A DNA stretch of 42,096 nucleotides. Origin: an uncultured Lachnospiraceae bacterium (lineage in GTDB: Bacteria > Bacillota > Clostridia > Lachnospirales > Lachnospiraceae). The stretch is taken from the NCBI GenBank assembly GCA_902788645.1, contig CADAKW010000040.1, positions 1 through 42,096 on the forward strand. The letters are read 5' to 3'. Shown here in pieces: positions 14,744 through 23,823 of the stretch. The notes beneath the pieces are model-generated. The model did not search any database. It was given only the letters and a program-made list of their open reading frames with translations, and had not been told where the DNA came from. The stretch's first letter is position 1; each line of letters starts with the position of its first letter. The position numbers were made by a program, and so were the translations under genes.

Positions 14744-15769
14744 ATGGCAAAGAAAGATATCGATTGGCATAACCTGGGATTTGGTTATGTAAAAACGGAC
14801 AAGAGATATGTGTCCAATTTCAAAGATGGCGCATGGGATGATGGTGCATTGATCAGTGATGATACGATTACGATCAGTGAGTGTGCCGGAGTGCTTCAGT
14901 ATGCACAGACCGTATTTGAGGGTCTGAAGGCGTATACCACAGAGGATGGTCATGTGGTGTGCTTCCGTCCGGATTTAAATGCAGAGCGTCTTGAGCAGTC
15001 AGCAAAGAGATTGGAAATGCCTGCTTTCCCACAGGATCGTTTTGTAGATGCGATCGTACAGACAGTAAAAGCAAACATTGATTATGTACCACCTTATGGT
15101 TCCGGTGCAACTCTTTACATACGTCCATATATGTTTGGTACCAATGCTGTTATCGGTGTAAAGCCTGCAGATGAGTATCAGTTCCGTGTATTTACTACAC
15201 CGGTTGGACCATACTTCAAGGGCGGCGCAAAGCCGATTACAATCCGTGTTTCTGATTTTGACCGTGCAGCTCCTCATGGAACAGGTCATATCAAGGCTGG
15301 TCTGAACTATGCAATGAGCTTACATGCTATCGTAGATGCACACAATCAGGGATTTGCTGAGAACGTATATCTGGATGCAGCTACCCGTACCAAGATTGAG
15401 GAGACAGGTGGAGCAAATATCCTGTTTATTACAAAGGACAATAAGGTGGTTACACCGAAGTCCAACAGTATCCTTCCGTCTATTACACGTCGTTCTCTGC
15501 TGATCGTAGCCAAGGAGTATCTTGGTCTTGAGGTTGAGGAGAGAGAGGTTTACCTTGACGAGGTTAAGGACTTTGCAGAGTGTGGTCTTTGCGGTACTGC
15601 TGCGGTTATCTCTCCGGTTGGCAAGATCAATGATCATGGTAAGGAGATCTGCTTCCCAAGTGGTATGGAGGAGATGGGACCAATCACCAAGAAGCTGTAT
15701 GAGACACTGACAGGTATCCAGATGGGACGCATCGAGGCTCCTAAGGGCTGGATCAAGGTGATTGAGTAA
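14744..15769 (+). CDS. ilvE: Branched-chain amino acid aminotransferase
   Basis: A PLP enzyme of fold type IV, which moves the amino group between glutamate and the keto acids of leucine, isoleucine and valine. The PLP lysine is Lys184 in GHIKAGLNYA. Other marks are VFEGLKAY, LYIRPYMFGT, VGPYFKGG and the EETGGANILFI segment. The product of 341 residues is of the longer form found in Firmicutes. GGAGGAA lies nine bases before the ATG. It has its own strong promoter. The keto acid of valine is also the PanB substrate, but the two genes are 13 kb apart and no link is seen. Confidence 0.95.
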   Translation: MAKKDIDWHNLGFGYVKTDKRYVSNFKDGAWDDGALISDDTITISECAGVLQYAQTVFEGLKAYTTEDGHVVCFRPDLNAERLEQSAKRLEMPAFPQDRFVDAIVQTVKANIDYVPPYGSGATLYIRPYMFGTNAVIGVKPADEYQFRVFTTPVGPYFKGGAKPITIRVSDFDRAAPHGTGHIKAGLNYAMSLHAIVDAHNQGFAENVYLDAATRTKIEETGGANILFITKDNKVVTPKSNSILPSITRRSLLIVAKEYLGLEVEEREVYLDEVKDFAECGLCGTAAVISPVGKINDHGKEICFPSGMEEMGPITKKLYETLTGIQMGRIEAPKGWIKVIE

Positions 15770-15822
15770 ATATAATTATAAAAATAAAGCAGGTCAGCCG
15801 GACAGGCAGACAGGGGCTATAA

Positions 15823-15907
15823 AAAGACATCGAATGTGTGACTGTGCTTTTCCGAAACAATTTCGGGAGAGACACAGAGACGTATTCGATGTCTTTGTTG
15901 TTTTATC
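15823..15907. terminator. Nested-hairpin terminator between ilvE and the sipL-like gene
   Basis: The outer stem pairs 15823-15835 with 15884-15896. Inside are CTGTG/CACAG and CCGAAA-CAA-TTTCGG stems. It is followed by TTTGTTGTTTT on the plus strand; the minus strand also has TTTT next to the stem, so it may serve both convergent genes. Confidence 0.75.
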
Positions 15908-15936
15908 GGACTTAGGCGATGGATCTCATACAGAAA

Positions 15937-17538
15937 TCATAGTCCGTCAACCTGTTTGGCGAGCAGCAGCCGGTCTCCCGGATGTATCTCCTCGGAGGTG
16001 AGCCCGTTAAGCTCCATAATGCTTTCCGGGGAGGTCTGATATTCCTTTGCAATATCCCAGAGACTACTGTTGTCACTAACGATAAAGCCTACAATGCCCG
16101 GCATTTTCTGAAGACGTTCCAGATCCTGGGGAGCCTCCTCGATCCGGGTAATGACATTACAGCCGGTAGAAGTGAAGACGATCGCACTAACGCTGAGAAC
16201 CACCTTTGCCTCGATTTCCGTAGCGTCCAGCATGATCACGCTGATCTGGCTGATATCCGTCTGGAGCAGATAGTGATCGTCAGGAGAAATTCCCTTGATC
16301 TCCATAAAATGCTGGAAGGGAATTACGGCGTTTAAGCTTCCAAGAGGCCGATCGTCATTTTCTGTAATATATAGGATATCAAGTGCGACAATACCCTCAA
16401 GAGCAATACCGTCCTCTTGGATCTCCTGCTCATCGATCTGGACTCTTCCGGAGGCAGTACAGATCTGAAGGATCCGTTCCTGTTTATCGTCCAGCTTGAT
16501 CTGGTCGGCGACACGGATCACATTCTGCGTCTTTAACAGCAGCTGTTCAAAAGTGACAGGTTCTCTGGAAAGTGATAATTCACAGGCAGTGGAATAAGCA
16601 TCTTTCAGGATCGGAAGTTTGATATCTTCATAAAATTTCATGGTCATATTTAATGGAAGCTCAATTTCCAGAATCCGCTGTTCTCCGTCTTCGTCCGGCT
16701 TTGCCTCGATAGAACCGCACCCCGGCTGGAAGATAATATCCGGGATCATCTGCTCACTGCATTGATCACACTGTACGATACCATCAATAGAGGTTTCGGT
16801 TTCCAGATATTCCATCCGGCGTTCTTCGTCTACCGGCACATATAAGACAAACACATGTAGGTCCCCTGTGATACGGATACTGTCCTCCAGAAGACGTGTC
16901 TGGAGATTGGCAGGAGTCATTTCATAATAAAGGATCGTATCGATATCCGGTTTTCCCTTTGGAAGTGTAATCTCATCTTTGATACGGAATACATCCTTCT
17001 GGCGGGGACCGGATCTGGTATAGGAGATCTCATCGAAGCGTTTATGCAGTCCTTCCGGAACGAGAGTGTCCATTCCGGCACGGGCGGCATCGTCAGAAAT
17101 GATGTCCACCCCAGCAGGATAACTTGTTTCATCCTCTGCCTGACAGTGGAAGCCAGCGATCGCACGGACGCTGATCTTGCGGGAATGGATCAGTTTGATC
17201 TGACAGTCCTCCAGGTCGTAGCTGCAAAAAACAGTATCGGTGTTGGAAAGGCTATCCATGTTTATGCTTTCTTCGAAGGGAATCTGACCCTTCATGTTAT
17301 GTATTGGACGGATATCATCGTTGCTGGCATACAACAGCTCAAACTGAAGCTGTCCGTGTAAAATACATTTATTCTGCTCGCAGGTGATCTCCGTAAGCTC
17401 AAGGCAGCCGTGCTGCTTTATGATAAAATCAATGTCCGGCTTTGTATCAGGCACATTCACATCATCCTCCAGAGTGGTCTGGATGCTGCCGTGGCATTTT
17501 ATCTGGTTTGTAATCATGGTTTCTAAGGATAATTTCAT
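15937..17538 (-). CDS. sipL: SipL-like spore coat morphogenesis protein (DUF3794 + LysM)
   Basis: A 533-residue cytoplasmic protein. It has repeated DUF3794-type beta regions, with the marks VNVPDTKPDIDFI near residue 28 and TLPKGKPDIDTI near 192. At the C-terminus is a LysM domain (about 482-530: IVSDNSSLWDIAKEYQTS to IHPGDRLLL). This layout and length match SipL of Clostridioides difficile, which binds SpoIVA through its LysM domain to attach the coat around the forespore. GGAGG lies upstream of the ATG. Two predicted sigma-E-type promoters lie within 95 bases of the start, fitting mother-cell expression. It is convergent with ilvE and divergent from the chemotaxis receptor. Other DUF3794 LysM proteins exist, so the name is by architecture. 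Confidence 0.85.
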   Translation of the reverse strand: MKLSLETMITNQIKCHGSIQTTLEDDVNVPDTKPDIDFIIKQHGCLELTEITCEQNKCILHGQLQFELLYASNDDIRPIHNMKGQIPFEESINMDSLSNTDTVFCSYDLEDCQIKLIHSRKISVRAIAGFHCQAEDETSYPAGVDIISDDAARAGMDTLVPEGLHKRFDEISYTRSGPRQKDVFRIKDEITLPKGKPDIDTILYYEMTPANLQTRLLEDSIRITGDLHVFVLYVPVDEERRMEYLETETSIDGIVQCDQCSEQMIPDIIFQPGCGSIEAKPDEDGEQRILEIELPLNMTMKFYEDIKLPILKDAYSTACELSLSREPVTFEQLLLKTQNVIRVADQIKLDDKQERILQICTASGRVQIDEQEIQEDGIALEGIVALDILYITENDDRPLGSLNAVIPFQHFMEIKGISPDDHYLLQTDISQISVIMLDATEIEAKVVLSVSAIVFTSTGCNVITRIEEAPQDLERLQKMPGIVGFIVSDNSSLWDIAKEYQTSPESIMELNGLTSEEIHPGDRLLLAKQVDGL

Positions 17539-17580
17539 GGGAATTCCTCCATATATGTGATTTGTTGTCCCGTATGTTTC

Positions 17581-17632
17581 AATATATGAAAATTGTTACA
17601 GAGATATTATGAAAATTGTTACAGAGATATTC
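17581..17632 (-). promoter_or_regulatory. sipL: Two tandem predicted sigma-E-type promoters of the sipL-like gene
   Basis: On the minus strand, GAATATC (17626-17632), 14 bases, CATAATAT (17604-17611); and TAATATC (17603-17609), 14 bases, CATATATT (17581-17588). Both fit the sigma-E consensus of KMATATT, 13-15 bases, CATANHHT, except the last base of the -35 box. The second arises from a 23-bp tandem duplication. Confidence 0.55.
17585..17631. repeat. 23-bp perfect tandem duplication in the sipL/chemotaxis divergent region
   Basis: Bases 17585-17607 recur exactly at 17608-17630, plus one further base. The unit carries the promoter elements described for the sipL-like gene. Confidence 0.95.
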
Positions 17633-17651
17633 TAAAAAACAGGGAAAAAGA

Positions 17652-17681
17652 TTGGACAGAAACGGTTATCTGATTTATAAT
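17652..17681 (+). promoter_or_regulatory. Predicted sigma-A promoter of the chemotaxis receptor
   Basis: TTGGAC (17652-17657), 18 bases, TATAAT (17676-17681). The -10 box is perfect. Confidence 0.6.
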
Positions 17682-17727
17682 ATTGTTATATTTTGAACGA
17701 ATTATATGAAGTATGAGGAGGGTAATT

Positions 17728-19494
17728 ATGGTTAAAAAGAAAAAGCATAGCAAGAAGAATAGCAGCAGACTGCGGATCAAGATTATGCTGGTAGCGTTAT
17801 TTCCAATGATACTGATGGCAGTGATCGTGGGGATTACCGCTGCACGTAATATGAGAGAAGGAATGCAGCGGGAGATGATGTATGCGCTGGAGACAGAGGC
17901 ACATTCTCTGGAGCAGTTGTATAATGCAGTTAATGATGATGCATATTCGGTCAGTGGAGATAAGCTGATGAAGGGAAGCTTTAATGTTACCGATGAGACA
18001 GATTTTCTGGATTCCCTTGTGGAAGGAACCGATACGCAGGTGACTTTGTTTTATGGCGATACCCGTATGGCAACAACCCTGAAGGATAAGTCAGGGAAGC
18101 GTCTTACCGGTACCAAGGCAGATGAATCCGTTGCCAGGGCTGTGACACAGGATGGCAGGACAGTAGAGGATTATAATATTACTATTGATGGGAAAAAGTA
18201 TTATGCGTGCTATGCACCACTGAAGGGTTCCGGTGATAAGGTGATCGGCATGACATTTGCCGGTAAGCCGGTAAAGCAGGTAGAGGCTCTGATCAGTCAG
18301 CGTACCAGCGAAATTATTATTGTGGAGACAGTGATGGTACTGATCGCATTGGTTGTGATCTTTATCTTGACAAGAAGCATTCAGACAGGACTGCAGGCTG
18401 CAGAAAAGGCTGTCCACAGTTTGTCTAACGGTGATCTGACAGCGGTAGTCGAGTCAAAAGCAATGCGCCGTAATGATGAGCTGGGCGATATGGCGAAGGG
18501 GGTTGCAGTGCTTATGAATCAGCTTCTGGAGGTGGTAAATCATATCCGTACCTCTTCTGAGCAGCTGCTGAAGTCCGGCACAGATCTCAGCAATATGGCA
18601 GCACAGACCAGCTCTACCGCAGATGATATCAGTAAGGCAATCGAGGAGATATCCCAGGGCGCTGTAGCACAGGCGGATGAGATCGAGAAGGCATCTCATG
18701 AGGTCGATACCATGGGTCAGCTGATCGGGCATATTGCAGATAATGTAGCAGAGCTGGATCAGGGCACACAGGAGATCAAAGGCTCCAGTGACCGTTCCAT
18801 CGATATTATCAGAGATCTTACCGAATCCAATGACAAGAGTATGGAGGCTGTTAAGCATATTTCCCGTCAGGTTAATGCAACCAACGAGTCTGCATTGAAG
18901 ATCCGTGCGGCTGTTGATCTGATCACTTCTATCGCAGAAGAGACCAACCTCCTGTCGTTAAATGCTTCTATTGAGGCTGCCCGTGCCGGAGAGCAGGGAC
19001 GAGGCTTTGCTGTGGTAGCAGGCCAGATCCAGAAGCTTGCGGAGCAGAGTAATGAGTCCGCAGGAAGCATTGCCGACATTATTGGGGATCTCTTAAAGGA
19101 TTCCGAGGATTCCGTGCAGATCATGGAAGAGGTTCAGGAGATCATGAATGAGCAGCAGGAGAAGCTGCAGGCAACCAGAAAACAGATCGTGGAGGTTGGA
19201 GACGGTATCAGCGGTGCAGCTCAGGCAGCCGGCATGATCCGTCAGCAGACAGAACATTGCAACAGTGCCCGCGCCAATGTAGCAGATGTGATCTCAAATC
19301 TTTCTGCAATTTCCGAGCAGAATGCAGCATCCACAGAGGAAACAACCGCATCTATGGAGGAGATGAACGCAGCTATCAATCTTCTGGCAGAGTCTGCACA
19401 GCAGCTTCAGGAGCTGTCCAAGTCTCTGGAGGAGAATATTTCCTTCTTCCGCGTTGACAATATCAGAGAAAATATTCACGGCGTAACGGAATGA
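17728..19494 (+). CDS. Methyl-accepting chemotaxis protein
   Basis: A 588-residue transmembrane receptor. A Lys-rich start is followed by membrane segment 1 (about 22-42), an outside sensor region of about 150 residues resembling a single Cache domain ([24 protein letters not shown]), membrane segment 2 (about 197-218), a HAMP domain (to about 270) and the cytoplasmic signalling coiled coil. The hairpin tip with [20 protein letters not shown], the CheA/CheW contact, is at about 405-425. AGGAGGG lies five bases before the ATG at 17728; an ATG at 17713 overlaps the site and is rejected. The ligand is unknown. No other chemotaxis or flagellar gene is nearby. The window holds a GNAT gene 37 bases downstream, perhaps co-transcribed. 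Confidence 0.95.
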   Translation: MVKKKKHSKKNSSRLRIKIMLVALFPMILMAVIVGITAARNMREGMQREMMYALETEAHSLEQLYNAVNDDAYSVSGDKLMKGSFNVTDETDFLDSLVEGTDTQVTLFYGDTRMATTLKDKSGKRLTGTKADESVARAVTQDGRTVEDYNITIDGKKYYACYAPLKGSGDKVIGMTFAGKPVKQVEALISQRTSEIIIVETVMVLIALVVIFILTRSIQTGLQAAEKAVHSLSNGDLTAVVESKAMRRNDELGDMAKGVAVLMNQLLEVVNHIRTSSEQLLKSGTDLSNMAAQTSSTADDISKAIEEISQGAVAQADEIEKASHEVDTMGQLIGHIADNVAELDQGTQEIKGSSDRSIDIIRDLTESNDKSMEAVKHISRQVNATNESALKIRAAVDLITSIAEETNLLSLNASIEAARAGEQGRGFAVVAGQIQKLAEQSNESAGSIADIIGDLLKDSEDSVQIMEEVQEIMNEQQEKLQATRKQIVEVGDGISGAAQAAGMIRQQTEHCNSARANVADVISNLSAISEQNAASTEETTASMEEMNAAINLLAESAQQLQELSKSLEENISFFRVDNIRENIHGVTE

Positions 19495-19531
19495 TAAACT
19501 ATAAATATAGTAGAAAGAAAGGGAAGACAAA

Positions 19532-19975
19532 ATGCTTACATATACAGATGAGATTACGGTGGAGGAGTATAATGACCTGCGACGTTCCGTGAACTGGATC
19601 ACCGTAAAAGACAAAAGAGCGCAGAAAGCATTGACCAATTCTTTCTATAAACTCATTGCCCGGAAGGACGGCAAGCCGGTTGGGATGGCAAGAATCGTCA
19701 GCGACGGTGGCTATACCTATTTTATTACAGATGTGATTGTGCGGCCGGAGTGTCAGGGAGAGCATATTGGTACGGCTCTGATCGACAGACTTCTGGAGTA
19801 TATCAAGCGGGATGTCATGGATGACGAGACTGTGATGGTGAGTCTGATGGCAGCCTATAAGAGAGAAAGCTTTTATGAGCGCTTTGGCTTTCATACCCGC
19901 CCCTTTGGAAATCATGGTCCGGGGATGTCTATGTGGGTCTCCCGGATTGCAGACGGCAGTATTATCACTTCATAA
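19532..19975 (+). CDS. GNAT-family N-acetyltransferase
   Basis: A 147-residue GNAT protein, which transfers an acetyl group from acetyl-CoA to an unidentified amine. The acetyl-CoA loop is VRPECQGEHIGTALIDRL (Q-x-x-x-G-x pattern). Next come a helix rich in Asp and Glu and the C-terminal FYERFGFHTRP motif, common in the family. GAAAGGGAAG lies before the ATG. It follows the chemotaxis receptor by 37 bases without a terminator between them and ends at a strong bidirectional terminator. Confidence 0.9.
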   Translation: MLTYTDEITVEEYNDLRRSVNWITVKDKRAQKALTNSFYKLIARKDGKPVGMARIVSDGGYTYFITDVIVRPECQGEHIGTALIDRLLEYIKRDVMDDETVMVSLMAAYKRESFYERFGFHTRPFGNHGPGMSMWVSRIADGSIITS

Positions 19976-20009
19976 ATCTAATGATCAAAGAGAAAAATGA
20001 TGCAATAAT

Positions 20010-20059
20010 AACAGCCTCGGATATCACCGAAATGTGAAAAGGTGATATCCGAGGCTGTT
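20010..20059. terminator. Bidirectional terminator between the GNAT and DUF4250 genes
   Basis: A 19-bp perfect stem, 20010-20028 with 20041-20059, with a 12-base loop and a short T-run on the plus strand; the minus strand gives TTATTATTGC after the stem. Confidence 0.85.
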
Positions 20060-20083
20060 TTACAATATCTGTTATAATCATTA

Positions 20084-20260
20084 TTATACAAATCGGTTGG
20101 TAGCAGCATTATAGCTGTAATCTATCGATTTTAATTTATCGCAGATCTGCTGCTGGTCCAGATCCATGGATTTGCACAGCTCCTCAAGACTCGGATAAAA
20201 GTCACGAAGCTGTGTGTTAATGTAACTGACCAGCATCATAGGATCATTTGGAATATTCAT
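20084..20260 (-). CDS. DUF4250 domain protein
   Basis: A 58-residue protein that is a single DUF4250 domain (pattern PNDPMMLVSYINTQLRD, then FYPSLEELCKSMDLD). The family is small, found mainly in Clostridia and gut Bacteroidota, without known function; the helix-turn-helix-like appearance suggests nucleic-acid binding but this is not shown. GGAGG lies eight bases before the ATG at 20260; the earlier TTG at 20272 is less suitable. A long palindromic element lies just upstream. Confidence 0.85.
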   Translation of the reverse strand: MNIPNDPMMLVSYINTQLRDFYPSLEELCKSMDLDQQQICDKLKSIDYSYNAATNRFV

Positions 20261-20275
20261 GGGAACCTCCAATTT

Positions 20276-20795
20276 TATGATTTCTTACTCAAACTTCGTA
20301 CACCGATTATTAGATGACGCCCATAATATTTTTTATGTTTCAAGAAAATAAATATAGATTTTTGCCTCGGAATGTTTGCGGATACCGTGAGGCTGTGACA
20401 CCAAAATTGACGCAGATCAGTAGGATTTTTGAAAAGTCTTTGCTTTGCAATGTTTCGATGAATACGTGTCTGGACGACTGAGCCTCCTGGGTGGGTTCAG
20501 CTATTTCGACAGGCACGCTCCCGCTACAATGCGCTACGCAGCACTACATAGCATCCTACAAAACAGGATGCAAGTAGTGGCGAGCGCAAGTGCCTTACGA
20601 AACACGTTCATCGAGTATCGAAACAGCAAAGCATTTAGACTTTTCAAAATCCGTAAGTGACAAGACAATTTTGGTGTTACCAGCTCACGGCTGCTAAAAA
20701 AATCTAAGGCAAAAATCATATTTACAATCTGAACATAAGAAATATTATGGGCGCAGCAGTATATGACCTGTGCGAAGTTTGAGTTTCTTATATCA
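20276..20795. repeat. Long imperfect inverted-repeat element (about 520 bp)
   Basis: The whole gap between DUF4250 and murG folds back on itself. Paired blocks include ACTCAAACTTCG near 20287 with its complement near 20773; GCCCATAATATT (20319-20330) with 20741-20752; ACACCAAAATTG (20398-20409) with 20666-20677; and a central GCATCCT/AGGATGC hairpin (20551-20571). The arms are unequal, with extra sequence on the left arm. There is no convincing gene inside. It resembles a miniature, non-autonomous palindromic repeat. The gap from 20261 to 20795 holds nothing else I can identify. Confidence 0.7.
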
Positions 20796-21872
20796 TTACT
20801 TCTTTTTGTTTTTTGCAGAAACATTGATCAGTTCCACGATCTTTTCGATGGAATTGTTGAGCTGGCTTCGCTGCATTGCCTTGATGAAACGCTCTTTTTC
20901 ATTAAATGCGGTATTGACGGCGTTCAGGAGCTTTTCGTTGGTGAGCTCCTCCTCCTGGATCACAATGCTATAGCCCTGCTTCTCGAAGGAGGCGGCATTC
21001 AGGATCTGGTCTCCGCGGCTTGCCTGGGCGGAAAGCGGAATCAGGATGTTTGGTTTACGAAGAGCAAGGATTTCACAGATGGCATTGGCTCCGGCACGGG
21101 AGATCATAATATCTGCGGCCGCCATAAGATCCCGCAATTCCTCCTTTATGTACTCAAACTGTACATAGCCCTTTGTATCCTTAAGAGAATCATCCATCTT
21201 ACCTTTGCCACACAGATGAATGATCTGGAAACGCTCCAGAAGCTGTGGAAGGATTGCTCGTACAGCTTCATTTACCCGGACTGCGCCAAGACTTCCGCCG
21301 ATGATCAGGATCACAGGCTTATCATCTGTGAAACCACAGAAAGCAAGCCCTTTTTCCTTGCTGCCCTTGAAAAGCTCCTGACGGATCGGAGAACCCGTAA
21401 GCACTCCCTTGTGCTCCGGCAGATGCTTTAAGGTCTCAGGAAAGTTCGTACAGACTCTGTCTGCGCAAGGGATACAGATCTTATTGGCAAGTCCCGGTGT
21501 CATATCGGATTCATGGATCACACATGGAATATGACGGGATTTGGCTGCGACAACTACAGGAACGGAAACAAACCCTCCCTTGGAAAATACCACGTCAGGG
21601 CGGATGAGCTTTAACAGCTTGCGTGCCTGACTGTATCCACGGATTACCTTAAAGGGATCGCTTAAGTTTTTGGGATCAATATAGCGGCGCAGCTTGCCGC
21701 TGGAAATACCGTAATATGGAATGTCAAGCTCCGGGATCAGCCGGCTTTCAATGCCCTCATAGGAGCCGATATAGTGAACCTCGTAGCCCTGCTTTTGCAG
21801 CTCCGGGATCAGGGCGATGTTTGGTGTTACATGACCGGCGGTACCTCCACCGGTAAGAACTATTTTTTTCAT
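20796..21872 (-). CDS. murG: UDP-N-acetylglucosamine-lipid I transferase
   Basis: MurG adds N-acetylglucosamine to lipid I to form lipid II at the inner face of the membrane, the last step before export of the wall precursor. The glycosyltransferase (GT28) marks are TGGGTAGHVTPN at the start, the KGGFVSVPVV segment, the GGSLGA loop and ISRAGANAICEILA for the donor sugar. It has 358 residues. The ATG at 21872 begins MKKIVLTGGG, as in the family; a TTG four codons earlier is less likely. It stands alone, away from a division-and-wall cluster. The end lies right at the border of a long palindromic element, with no normal terminator visible. Confidence 0.96.
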   Translation of the reverse strand: MKKIVLTGGGTAGHVTPNIALIPELQKQGYEVHYIGSYEGIESRLIPELDIPYYGISSGKLRRYIDPKNLSDPFKVIRGYSQARKLLKLIRPDVVFSKGGFVSVPVVVAAKSRHIPCVIHESDMTPGLANKICIPCADRVCTNFPETLKHLPEHKGVLTGSPIRQELFKGSKEKGLAFCGFTDDKPVILIIGGSLGAVRVNEAVRAILPQLLERFQIIHLCGKGKMDDSLKDTKGYVQFEYIKEELRDLMAAADIMISRAGANAICEILALRKPNILIPLSAQASRGDQILNAASFEKQGYSIVIQEEELTNEKLLNAVNTAFNEKERFIKAMQRSQLNNSIEKIVELINVSAKNKKK

Positions 21873-22110
21873 TTTATATACCAATCCTTTCTTGAAGAAT
21901 AAACAGGTTGTAAAAGCGACAGTCTCCTGGTTTCTATAATATATCAGAAATCATTCGCTTACTGTCTAATCTATTATATTAGTATTGGAGTATTTTATCA
22001 ACAGAAACTTGGTTTCACAATTTGAACACGAATTCTACACGATTTCAACAAGAAATCTGCGTATACTAGGCGTAGTATTTCACTTATTTGTAAGAAAGGT
22101 AAGGTGTCAT

Positions 22111-23823
22111 ATGAAAAAGAAACGTGGGAAAAAGTTTAAGGTGATTGTCTGTGGAGGTGTTGTTCTGGTCCTGGTAGGAGGGATTCTGGCAGGAAGACAT
22201 TTTCTTCAGGCAAAGAAAGCCTCCTCAGAGGGAGTGACCAGACAGAGTACAACAACTTTGACCAAAATGGATCTCACCGATTCCATCAGTGCATCCGGAA
22301 CCATTGAGAGCAGGAAGACACAGACGGTATCGGCTTCGGTTAATGATGTGACTGTCCAAAAGGTCTGTGTCAAGGTCGGGGATGAAGTGAAAAAGGGAGA
22401 TACCCTTGTTATTTTTGATTCGGACAGTCTGGAGAGCAGTCTGACGGACGCAAAGGATGCTTTATCAGAGGCACAGAGTTCTGCCGCATCTGAGGTGGAA
22501 TCTGCGCAGGAGCAGTATGACACCGCGCTCAGTGACCAGAGCTACAATAATGCAAAGGCTGCCAAAAATGTAAAGAAGGCGCAAAAAGCAAAGGAAACGG
22601 CAGCGAAAGCATTACAGACAGCCCAAAATAAGGTGAAGAAGCTTAAAAGCAGTGCAAAGGGAAAGAACAGTCAGGAGCTTACTGCGGCGCAGGAGGCACT
22701 GACAAAGGCGCAGGAGGCATATGAGCAGGCAAAATCCGCGCTGGAGACAGCAAAGGACAATCAGACAGATACGGCAAGGCAAAATAAATCCTCTGTGACC
22801 CAGGCGAAAAGCTCCGTAAGCAATGCGCAGAGCAATCAGACCAAGAGTGTGAAAGAGGCACAGAAGAAGGTTGAGGAAGCCCAGGAGTCGCTGGATAAAT
22901 GTACAGTGACAGCATCTATGGACGGTGTGGTGACTTCATTAAATGTATCTGCGGGAGACACATATACCGGCGGAACCATTGCAGAGCTGGATGATACCAG
23001 CGGATATACAATTACTACAAGTGTAGATGAATACGATATCAGTGATGTGAAAAAGGGACAGCGTGTGGTGATCCTGACGGAGGCTACCGATGAGGATGAG
23101 CTGGAGGGTGTTGTAACCTTCGTGGCACCGTCTACCGGCAGCAGTTCTTCTACAGAAACCGCCGGTGATGCCGCAAATACAGGAAGCAGCGGCAGTGATG
23201 GATATGAGGTTCGTATTCGTTTGAAAACCAAGGACAGTCGTCTCAAAATGGGAATGACAGCAAAATGCAGTATTATCAAGAATGAGGCGGACGACGTATT
23301 TGCAGTGCCGTATGATGCAGTTAGCGAGGCGCAGGATGGCAGCTATTATATTACAGTGGTAGATAATGATAATACCGGTGTTCAGAAATCGGAAAATAGC
23401 ACAGAGAGCCGGCAGGCAGGGAATAATACAGAGCAGCAAAATAGTGACAACAGCAGTGCACAGCAGGGCGGTGATGCCGGACAGATGGGAAATCCACCGG
23501 ATGACCAGAAGGGCCAGAAACCACAGGACAGTGATGGTAAAGACGACAGCACAAAGAGCAGCAGCCAGGCTCAGACACGTCAGATCACGGTAACCAAGGG
23601 AATGGAGACGGATTATTATGTTGAGATATCCGGAGATGACCTGCAGGAAGGTCTTGAGGTTGTTGTGCCAACCGATAAGGTCTCCTCTGGAAGTGATTCT
23701 TCCTCTGATAAAAGCAGTAATTCCCTTGGTGGTATGGGAGGCATGAACGGAGGCGGCATGCCGGACGGTGGTAACATGGGTGGCAAAGGCGGCTTCGGCG
23801 GCGGGCCGGGAGGTGGAAAATAA
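22111..23823 (+). CDS. HlyD/MacA-type membrane fusion protein of an ABC exporter
   Basis: A 570-residue periplasm-type adaptor on the outside of the membrane, serving as the periplasmic/extracellular arm of a MacAB-like exporter. One membrane segment (about 9-27) follows a Lys-rich start. A lipoyl-like half (VCVKVGDEVKKGDTLVIFD) is followed by a long Ala/Lys/Glu coiled coil (about 110-265), the second lipoyl half (VTASMDGVVTSLNVSAGD) and a beta-barrel region. A Ser/Gln/Asp-rich insert (about 420-490) and a Gly/Met-rich tail (GGMGGMNGGGMPDGG) are typical of the clostridial form. AAGGTAAGG precedes the ATG. The ATPase gene follows directly. Confidence 0.92.
   Translation: MKKKRGKKFKVIVCGGVVLVLVGGILAGRHFLQAKKASSEGVTRQSTTTLTKMDLTDSISASGTIESRKTQTVSASVNDVTVQKVCVKVGDEVKKGDTLVIFDSDSLESSLTDAKDALSEAQSSAASEVESAQEQYDTALSDQSYNNAKAAKNVKKAQKAKETAAKALQTAQNKVKKLKSSAKGKNSQELTAAQEALTKAQEAYEQAKSALETAKDNQTDTARQNKSSVTQAKSSVSNAQSNQTKSVKEAQKKVEEAQESLDKCTVTASMDGVVTSLNVSAGDTYTGGTIAELDDTSGYTITTSVDEYDISDVKKGQRVVILTEATDEDELEGVVTFVAPSTGSSSSTETAGDAANTGSSGSDGYEVRIRLKTKDSRLKMGMTAKCSIIKNEADDVFAVPYDAVSEAQDGSYYITVVDNDNTGVQKSENSTESRQAGNNTEQQNSDNSSAQQGGDAGQMGNPPDDQKGQKPQDSDGKDDSTKSSSQAQTRQITVTKGMETDYYVEISGDDLQEGLEVVVPTDKVSSGSDSSSDKSSNSLGGMGGMNGGGMPDGGNMGGKGGFGGGPGGGK

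Noticed and set aside
17585-17631. CRISPR-like repeat
   Set aside because: The two units are directly joined with no spacer, and there are only two; it is a tandem duplication.
20445-20660. Open frame of 71 codons within the long palindrome
   Set aside because: No binding site, and the sequence is explained by the inverted-repeat element.
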